NCBI GenBank assembly: GCA_030145585.1
Contig: JAQYVK010000302.1
Coordinates: forward strand, 1-37,604
DNA: 37,604 nt
DNA from: Desulfatiglandales bacterium
GTDB lineage: Bacteria; Desulfobacterota; DSM-4660; Desulfatiglandales; HGW-15
Reading direction: 5' to 3'
This document shows positions 31,742 to 37,604 of the stretch, one piece after another; positions within the stretch are counted from its first letter, which is position 1; each line of letters begins with the position of its first letter. The translations under genes and the position numbers were made by a program. The notes below the pieces were generated by a model. It was not told where the DNA came from. It was given only the letters and a program-made list of their open reading frames with translations, and ran no database searches.

Positions 31742-34700
31742 CTATTGCGAAGTTCTAGTAGGGTAATTGTCCATAAATTGTGACAGCATCCGTACCGGCT
31801 CTGAGTCACTAAATGGACGATACAATGGAGTATTGAGAAGTGATTTCTGTACTTGCGTTATTACGCCGTTGACCTTCTCCAAAAGTTTGTTGTCTCTTTC
31901 GATGCAAAGGAGGGCATAGGCAGGACGGAAAAACATCAAAGGGTCTTGAACCGGACGTGCCAACTGAATCGCCTCCTGAAGGTTCGCAATCCCCTCATTC
32001 CTTTTCTTACCCATCAAAACAAGTGCCTTGCCACGCGTCTCGAGAGCGGCCGCTTGATACTTTATCCTTCCAGTCTCCTGGCTTTGGTGTAGGGATTTCT
32101 CGGCAAATTGTATTGCCTTTTCCCCATCTCCCTGCGCCAAGCTTATTTCTGCCCGTGCTTGTGCGAGTCGTATTCTCCAAAGCCATCCGTGCCATCCCGC
32201 TGTTTGTTCGACCGGTTTTTCGACCTCGTCTATGAGCGCTTGAGCTTCTCCCACCTCTCCTCTTCTTGCAAAGTTGAAAAGGAGATCGATGTTCGCACTG
32301 ATGAGTGGTGCCTTGAAATCAAGGGTAGTGGCGATCTCTTTTCCTTCTTCGGTGATCGCTTGAGCGGTCTTAAAGTCGTAGAGTTCGAGATGAACCCCAC
32401 CCAACATCACCATGGAACGGGCAAGTGCCGTACCAATATCATTTTCTCTTCCAACCTGCTCTGCCTCCTTGAAGATCTGCAGGGCTTCATTGTATCTTCC
32501 CCTTGAAGCCAACGAAACCCCCAGATTTGAAAGGGCACGTAACAAGAGGAAGGTATCCCCGACTTCACCACACGTTTGTATGGCTTTTCGGCTCCACTCG
32601 ATCGCCTCGTCCAATCTTCCAGCCCAATAGAGCTCTAAAGGGTAGAACTCGAGAGCATGACCGGGAACCGTTGTGCCATACTTCGTTGCCTGAGTAATCG
32701 CAAGCTCGTATTGCTTCATGCTGGAAGATAAATGACCATCTATGCTGTCAGCCCCGGCAAGACCACTGATCGCGGCAAATTCGAGATCACGACGGTTGAT
32801 TTTTTTTGCGATTGAAAGCGTCTTATTGCAGTAGTCTCGCAACCCCACTGGATCCATTAACCAAAAACAGGCGATGGCCAGATCAGCCATCACTTCAGCC
32901 TGAAGCTCTATAGCATCTGAGGGCAGCCTTCGAAGGGCTTCCTCCAACTCCGGCCTGGCGTTTTTCCAAATGCCGATCGCAGCATAGGCTCGCCCACATC
33001 GTGCGCGTAAATCGGCAAGAACGTCTTGTTCCCCGTTTTCCTCTGCCATTGTAATAGCACGCTTCAGAAGTGTGGCCTCTTCCCGATGGGCCGCCGCCCG
33101 ATGAGCTTTTTCAGAGGCAAGGATAAGGTAATCTATAGCAGACTCTTTCTGCCCTGCTGCTGTGGCATGATAAGCCAATATTTCATAGAATTCTTCCAAC
33201 CTTTCGGCGTAGATTTCTTCAATGGCCTTTCCGATCTTCTCATGAATTTCCTTTTTCCTCTTCTGAAGCAGGCTATTATATGCAACCTCCTGGGTTAGGG
33301 TGTTTTTAAAGACATATTCCAAATCCGGAAAAAGCCTCTTCTCGTAGATAAACTCTAATTCTTGAAGGTCGAGAAGGTAAGGTTTAAGCTCCTCACGCAT
33401 TCCCGAGATGGTCTTGAGGATGAGAAAGGCAAAATCTCTTCCAATGACTGAGGCCACCTGCAGGGTGCGTTTGAGGTTGTCCTCCAGGCGGTCCAACCGG
33501 GCCGCGATGATACCTTGCACGGTATCTGGAACCTGTATATTCGAGACCTCCCTACTCAAAACATACCGATCGTCTCTCTTTTTAATAGCGCCGTTTTCCA
33601 GCAAACCTTGGGTAAACTCTTCCACAAAGAGTGGATTACCGCCGGTCCGGCTAAGGATAAGTTCCCTGAGTTCAGGCACGATCTCGCCCCCGCCAAGGAC
33701 AGACTGAACTATCGCTGAGATAGCGTCGTTGGAGAGCTGATCAACGCCGACTTGGTTGTAATAGGATTTGCTCCCCCAAGTGTGGACATATTCCGACCGG
33801 TAGAGGAGGATTAACAAGATGTTTGTATTGGCCAGCCCCTTGATCAGATAGGTTAAAAACTCCTCAGATGTACTGTCGATCCAATGAAGGTCGTCAATGG
33901 CAACAACAAGAGGCTTTATTTGACTCTCCCGAACAAGCAATTCCCTGATGGCATCGAAGGCCTTCTCCTTTTTTTGTTTTGGCTCGAGCCTCAGGTATTC
34001 TTCATCTTCGACCTTTAGAGATAAAAGATCGTTCAAGGGTGGTAGAACGCCTTGGAGTTCTTCATCGAGCTGTAAGATCTTTTCTTCCATCTTTTTTTTG
34101 ATGAGATATTCCCGATCTCCTTCCTTGATCCCCAGGTAGGACCTTATAATGTCCAGGATGGGCAGATATGCCATAGAATCCCCATAGTGGAGGCATCGGC
34201 CTTCGATGTAGGTATACGCCTTCTTGGATAGTGTCCTTTTCAGCTCTAACTTGAGTCTGGATTTCCCCACGCCCGCTTCACCCACAATTCCAACGACCTG
34301 GCCGAATCCTGCTCCTGCTTTATCAAGGGCCTCTTTGAGCGCGTCCATCTCTCTTTCCCGACCGACGAATGTCGTAAGTCCCTTGGCTTGGGCCGCCTCG
34401 ATTCTGGTCTCGACTCCGCTGGCCTTTAGAAGCTCATGGGCTTCAACAGGCTCCTTTTTCCCTTTCACATCAACTTTTCCGAGAGACTCAAATTCGAAGA
34501 AATCCCGGGCCATTTTATGAGTATGATTGGACACCGAGATCGAGGCGGGCCTGGCCATGCTTTCCATCCTGGAAGCCAGATTCGTGGTATCTCCGACGGC
34601 TGTGTAATCCATCCTAAGGTCATCTCCGATGGAGCCGACGATTACCGGGCCTGAGTTAAGGCCTATCCTCATTTTGAACTCTGAGCCTGAATCACTTTTC

Positions 34701-35227
34701 ACCTGAATGCCATAGTCTCCTACAGCTTTCTGCATGGACAGAGCTGCATAACAAGCTCTTTGGGCATGGTCCTCATGTGCCACAGGTGCCCCGAAGAGGG
34801 CCATGACGCCATCACCTGTAAATTGGTTGATGGTGCCCTCATACCTGTGGATCTCGTCCATCAGAATCTTGAAACACCCATCCATGATCTGATGGACCTC
34901 TTCAGGATCTAACTTCTCAGCCAATGAGGTGTAGTTAGCTACATCAGCAAAGAGGACCGTCACCAGCTTCCGCTCACCTTCAATTGAGCTTCGGGTCGTA
35001 AGGATCTTGTCGGCTAAGAATTTGGGCGTATAGGATTGAGGTTCGGAGTAGTCGATAGGGGAGGCTTCTTTAGGCTCCTTGAGACTATGGCCACAGTCTC
35101 CGCAAAAAAGGTCGTCCGAAAGGACTTCAGAACCACATTGAGGACAGGTTAATGAGAGTTTTGATCCACATTTTCGACAAAATTTCTTATTCTCAGGATT
35201 TTCTGTTTGGCAATTTGCGCATTGCAT
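31742..35227 (-). CDS. Zinc-ribbon, class III nucleotidyl cyclase, AAA-type ATPase and TPR protein
   Basis: This 1161-residue multidomain protein begins with two zinc ribbons (C3, C6, C17, C20; C28, C31, C42, C45). A class III cyclase homology domain follows (about 86-265) with metal-binding Asp95 (FADVANYT) and Asp139 (TGDG), and the transition-state pair Asn216 and Arg220 (TTNLASR). The usual purine-reading Lys is Gln135 but Asp207 is kept. Then an AAA-type ATPase (about 288-560) with Walker A GEAGVGKS (316-323) and Walker B VVAIDDLHW (441-449), and a TPR-rich C-terminal half. It is probably a signal-responsive cytoplasmic cyclase or scaffold. The ATG lies about 80 nt downstream of a promoter; the ribosome site is poor. 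It is followed by an OFA-type transporter gene. Confidence 0.9.
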   Translation of the reverse strand: MQCANCQTENPENKKFCRKCGSKLSLTCPQCGSEVLSDDLFCGDCGHSLKEPKEASPIDYSEPQSYTPKFLADKILTTRSSIEGERKLVTVLFADVANYTSLAEKLDPEEVHQIMDGCFKILMDEIHRYEGTINQFTGDGVMALFGAPVAHEDHAQRACYAALSMQKAVGDYGIQVKSDSGSEFKMRIGLNSGPVIVGSIGDDLRMDYTAVGDTTNLASRMESMARPASISVSNHTHKMARDFFEFESLGKVDVKGKKEPVEAHELLKASGVETRIEAAQAKGLTTFVGREREMDALKEALDKAGAGFGQVVGIVGEAGVGKSRLKLELKRTLSKKAYTYIEGRCLHYGDSMAYLPILDIIRSYLGIKEGDREYLIKKKMEEKILQLDEELQGVLPPLNDLLSLKVEDEEYLRLEPKQKKEKAFDAIRELLVRESQIKPLVVAIDDLHWIDSTSEEFLTYLIKGLANTNILLILLYRSEYVHTWGSKSYYNQVGVDQLSNDAISAIVQSVLGGGEIVPELRELILSRTGGNPLFVEEFTQGLLENGAIKKRDDRYVLSREVSNIQVPDTVQGIIAARLDRLEDNLKRTLQVASVIGRDFAFLILKTISGMREELKPYLLDLQELEFIYEKRLFPDLEYVFKNTLTQEVAYNSLLQKRKKEIHEKIGKAIEEIYAERLEEFYEILAYHATAAGQKESAIDYLILASEKAHRAAAHREEATLLKRAITMAEENGEQDVLADLRARCGRAYAAIGIWKNARPELEEALRRLPSDAIELQAEVMADLAIACFWLMDPVGLRDYCNKTLSIAKKINRRDLEFAAISGLAGADSIDGHLSSSMKQYELAITQATKYGTTVPGHALEFYPLELYWAGRLDEAIEWSRKAIQTCGEVGDTFLLLRALSNLGVSLASRGRYNEALQIFKEAEQVGRENDIGTALARSMVMLGGVHLELYDFKTAQAITEEGKEIATTLDFKAPLISANIDLLFNFARRGEVGEAQALIDEVEKPVEQTAGWHGWLWRIRLAQARAEISLAQGDGEKAIQFAEKSLHQSQETGRIKYQAAALETRGKALVLMGKKRNEGIANLQEAIQLARPVQDPLMFFRPAYALLCIERDNKLLEKVNGVITQVQKSLLNTPLYRPFSDSEPVRMLSQFMDNYPTRTSQ

Positions 35228-35303
35228 TTTTTATCTCGACCCTCTGCGACTTCCCCGAATGATGTGATGTGGTTTTCCATTTGAACCCAATCGTATTAGT
35301 CTA

Positions 35304-35331
35304 AGTATAATGATATTTTGTTTTTCCTCAA
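35304..35331 (-). promoter_or_regulatory. Candidate sigma70 promoter of the cyclase-transporter operon
   Basis: On the minus strand TTGAGG (plus-strand 35326-35331) and TATACT (plus-strand 35304-35309) are separated by 16 nt, about 77 nt upstream of the cyclase start codon. Confidence 0.5.
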
Positions 35332-35401
35332 CTCAACTAACAGATAGTCTACGCAACCTTTTTCTTGTTTGTCACCATAGTCAGCAACATGGGCCAAATT
35401 T

Positions 35402-35737
35402 CTATTTTATGGCTCTAATTGATTTTGGGGGAAGTTTTTTTTCATAATCTGCACGAGGTATAAAGACTGTGAGCTTTACGGACCCATCTAAATGAGGTGC
35501 TAATTCTTTTTCATAGTCTTTCCAATCCTTCGTCTCATACCATGCCTCCCAATCATTAACACTGGCCCAAGAAGAAATCACCAATACATCTCGATCATCA
35601 TCAGCATTGACTACTGTCTCTCCGCCTACATATCCTCTCTGCCGCAATGCCTTTACCCTAATTTCATCGATTATCCGTAAAATGTCAGAAGTAATGGGGT
35701 TCTTAAATTTCCTTTCGATCATAATTCTCGTGCTCAT
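35402..35737 (-). CDS. Antibiotic biosynthesis monooxygenase (ABM) domain protein
   Basis: This 111-residue protein has the dimeric alpha-beta barrel (ferredoxin-like) ABM fold: RIMIERKFKNP at the N-terminus, LRQRGYVGGETVVNADDDRDVLVISSW in the middle, and WEAWYETKDWKDYEKEL with the Trp/Tyr-rich helix. Members include quinol and haem oxygenases as well as many proteins of unknown role; a specific activity cannot be given. The ATG is preceded by TAGGAGG, a strong ribosome site. It is 174 nt upstream of the cyclase gene on the same strand with a promoter between, so it is probably a separate unit. Confidence 0.85.
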   Translation of the reverse strand: MSTRIMIERKFKNPITSDILRIIDEIRVKALRQRGYVGGETVVNADDDRDVLVISSWASVNDWEAWYETKDWKDYEKELAPHLDGSVKLTVFIPRADYEKKLPPKSIRAIK

Positions 35738-36653
35738 AATGTCCTCCTATTTTAAAGATCCTGATCTTAAGTATTATTGCTCTATAGGCTTCTCCCCTCC
35801 GAACAATCGAGGCTCTGTTTGGTGCTATGTTGCACAATTTGAGTGGGTATTCTAAATGATGAACGCTGCGCAAAGTATTGATCTCCTTTGCCAGGATGCC
35901 CCGTCTGAGAGGGCGGGAAGGTACCACGGGGAGCTGAAATGATTAAATGGAATGCTAATCTTTTATCTGGAGAGACTATATTTTATAGTAATCATTAATA
36001 AAAACAATAGGGTGGATACAGTATTTTAGTTGAAAAAACACCCTATTTTAGGCTACCCCCAAAATGGAAGTAAATATCAATGCATACGGCCGGGTTTAAC
36101 TACTTTTGTGTTGACGCTGGGGCTTCAATTTTACTATGGGAAAGACATAGCATGAAAACCACGGATTCAGTTTCCCAAAGCATTTTATCATGTGATTACC
36201 AGGCGAAATAGGGTTCGGAAGATGTCTCGAGATTTTCAAGACCATGAACGGTATTTAAGCTTTTTGATGGAGTCTCTCAAAAAAATTGGCAACCTGTGCT
36301 CATTTAGTTAAGCCTGCCTCCATGTCTTTCCCCTCTTGGGGTCGCAGAATGTTTTTCTGTTGACACGAGACCCCTTGTGTAGCAAAGTTAATGAGATATT
36401 GTGAAACATCCCTTTTTGACCAATCGGCATTGATTGTCAGATTCGAATATTAGCCCGCCTGTGGCGAGTTTATCCTCAAAATACTAAATGTTTTCCCGCG
36501 GTTAAAATTTTCGTCTTCCCGCCTATTGCAGGACCTTGTCCTTGAACACTGTAATAGCGGGAATCGTTTTGCAGGGATCTCACCTATTCGGTTGAAACGC
36601 AAATCTTAAACCGGCTTTTTTGAAGCCAACATGGTCATGAAAGGAGACTGTTT
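35738..36653. other. Long intergenic region upstream of the sulfhydrylase gene
   Basis: About 915 bp with no convincing gene on either strand. It holds a GC-rich dyad (CCCCGT at about 35900 and ACGGGG at about 35928), a 9-bp dyad AATAGGGTG (36006-36014) and CACCCTATT (36039-36047), a weak promoter-like pair (TTGACG 36111, TACTAT 36132), a TTGACA at 36360 without a good -10, and the stem at 36517-36562. I recognised no known riboswitch. A decayed gene or an unannotated RNA is possible. Confidence 0.4.
36517..36562 (+). promoter_or_regulatory. Possible structured leader upstream of metY
   Basis: TCCCGCCTATTGCAG (36517-36531) can pair with CTGTAATAGCGGGA (36549-36562), giving about 14 pairs with one bulge and one mismatch or wobble. 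The loop contains a small GGAC-CTT-GTCC stem. It is about 90 nt before the start codon of the sulfhydrylase gene. It is not followed by a clean T-run. A role in control of the gene is only an inference. Confidence 0.35.
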
Positions 36654-37604
36654 ATGAGTGAAACTTACAAATTTGAGACATTATGCTTGCACGCCGGTCA
36701 GCAACCCGACCCGGTCACGACTGCCAGAGGTGTTCCTGTTTACCGGACCTCCTCTTATGTGTTCAACAACACTGAACATGCGGCGAATCTCTTTGCCCTT
36801 AAAGAACTTGGCAACATTTACACCCGAATCATGAACCCAACCCAGGATACCCTTGAACAACGCGTTGCCGAGCTTGAAGGTGGCGCCGCCGCATTGGCTC
36901 TCGCATCGGGAACTTCCGGCGTGTTTTATTCTATCATCAACATCTGTTCGACCGGAGACGAGATTATATCGGCCAGCAATCTTTACGGCGGCACCTACAC
37001 AATGTTTGACTGCATTCTCCCACAGTTTGGGATCCAGGTGAAATTTGTGGATCACCATGATCCACAAAACTTTGAAAAGGCTATTACGGAAAAGACCCGT
37101 GGAATATTCATTGAAACGATTGGAAATCCCGTTCTGGACGTTATCGACATCGCTGCAGTCTCCGAGGTCGCACGGAAGCACAACCTTCCGCTGATTGTGG
37201 ATGCGACTTTCACAACGTCTTATTTAATGAAAAGTATCGACTACGGAGCCGACATCGTGATCAACTCCCTCACCAAGTGGATGGGCGGCCACGGAACCGG
37301 TATAGGAGGTGTGGTAATCGACTCAGGAAAATTCAACTGGAAGGATCCTAAGTTTACCCTATACAACGAACCCGACCCCAGTTACCACGACATCCGCTAT
37401 GCCCACGACCTGGGAGACCTTAATCCCGTCGCCTTTATTTTGAGAATGCGGCTCGTACCACTTCGCAATCTAGGGGCCTGTATCTCACCGGACAATGCCT
37501 GGATGTTTTTGCAGGGTCTGGAAACCCTCCCGCTGAGAATGGAGCGCCATTGCGAAAATGCGATGAAAGTGGCAAAGTTTCTGAAGACCCATTCAAAAGT
37601 CACC
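36654..37604 (+). CDS. metY: O-acetylhomoserine aminocarboxypropyltransferase (sulfhydrylase), partial at 3' end
   Basis: The first 317 codons of a PLP enzyme of the Cys/Met metabolism family, running off the window edge without a stop. It would make homocysteine from O-acetylhomoserine and sulfide. Seen: [12 protein letters not shown] at the N-terminus (family start), [22 protein letters not shown] with the PLP-phosphate Tyr/Arg, [11 protein letters not shown], Asp183 in IVDATF, and the Schiff-base Lys208 in [16 protein letters not shown]. The usual VDNT is VDAT here. The ATG has AAGGAGA upstream with good spacing. MetY is preferred over MetB or MetC by the long N-terminal match and the later insertion, but full length is not visible. 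Confidence 0.9.
   Translation, partial: MSETYKFETLCLHAGQQPDPVTTARGVPVYRTSSYVFNNTEHAANLFALKELGNIYTRIMNPTQDTLEQRVAELEGGAAALALASGTSGVFYSIINICSTGDEIISASNLYGGTYTMFDCILPQFGIQVKFVDHHDPQNFEKAITEKTRGIFIETIGNPVLDVIDIAAVSEVARKHNLPLIVDATFTTSYLMKSIDYGADIVINSLTKWMGGHGTGIGGVVIDSGKFNWKDPKFTLYNEPDPSYHDIRYAHDLGDLNPVAFILRMRLVPLRNLGACISPDNAWMFLQGLETLPLRMERHCENAMKVAKFLKTHSKVT

Noticed and set aside
36301-36653. A known SAM-type riboswitch ahead of metY
   Set aside because: I could not find the conserved core of any SAM riboswitch class by eye, and a stem alone is not enough.

Overview
The window looks like a chromosomal segment of an anaerobic bacterium of the Desulfobacterota (former Deltaproteobacteria). This is inferred from gene content, not from a marker-gene search. 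The supporting signs are a complete Gram-negative-type division and cell-wall (dcw) cluster with a meso-diaminopimelate-type MurE, an indolepyruvate:ferredoxin oxidoreductase (iorAB), a corrinoid methyl-carrier protein, a DUF2959 lipoprotein, a zinc-ribbon/cyclase/ATPase/TPR regulator, and C-rich or GC-rich dispersed hairpin repeats of a kind common in such genomes. No rRNA, tRNA or CRISPR array was seen.

Layout. (1) 1-2789: five small plus-strand genes: three membrane or membrane-anchored proteins I do not recognise, a tautomerase and a DUF2959 lipoprotein. (2) 2790-3216: a spacer with a pair of inverted C-rich hairpin repeats and a terminator for the minus-strand genes. (3) 3217-5811: iorA then iorB on the minus strand, for ferredoxin-linked oxidation of aryl-pyruvates. 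(4) 6227-7618: a receiver-only response regulator with an aromatic tail, and a stand-alone corrinoid protein with its own terminator. (5) 8047-25602: the dcw cluster mraZ-rsmH-ftsL-ftsI-murE-murF-mraY-murD-ftsW-murG-murC-murB-ftsQ-ftsA-ftsZ. It is headed by a promoter that overlaps four GTG boxes at exact 10-bp spacing, the expected MraZ operator. (6) 25728-27479: a radical SAM protein directly after ftsZ. (7) 27815-30254: an alpha/beta hydrolase, a 263-bp element with perfect 28-bp inverted ends, and an MFS exporter. (8) 30365-35737 on the minus strand: an antibiotic-monooxygenase-fold protein, a 1161-residue cyclase/ATPase/TPR regulator followed 23 nt later by an OFA-type MFS transporter, and a short zinc-ribbon-like remnant. 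(9) 36654 to the end: the 5' part of an O-acetylhomoserine sulfhydrylase gene, open at the window edge, behind about 900 bp of apparently non-coding DNA.

How the genes work together. MurC-MurD-MurE-MurF build the UDP-MurNAc-pentapeptide; MurB supplies UDP-MurNAc; MraY and MurG make lipid I and lipid II; FtsW and FtsI polymerise and cross-link at the septum; FtsL, FtsQ, FtsA and FtsZ form the divisome. MraZ and RsmH sit first, as usual. No ddl gene lies between murB and ftsQ. The other blocks look like independent units.

I found no clearly new multi-gene system. The most interesting non-gene signals are the inverted heptamer array between ftsQ and ftsA, the 263-bp inverted-repeat element and the MraZ box array. 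The most interesting gene-level oddities are a Cys-to-His change in the first ferredoxin cluster of IorA, the W/F-rich tail of the receiver protein, the orphan corrinoid protein, and the cyclase-transporter pair.
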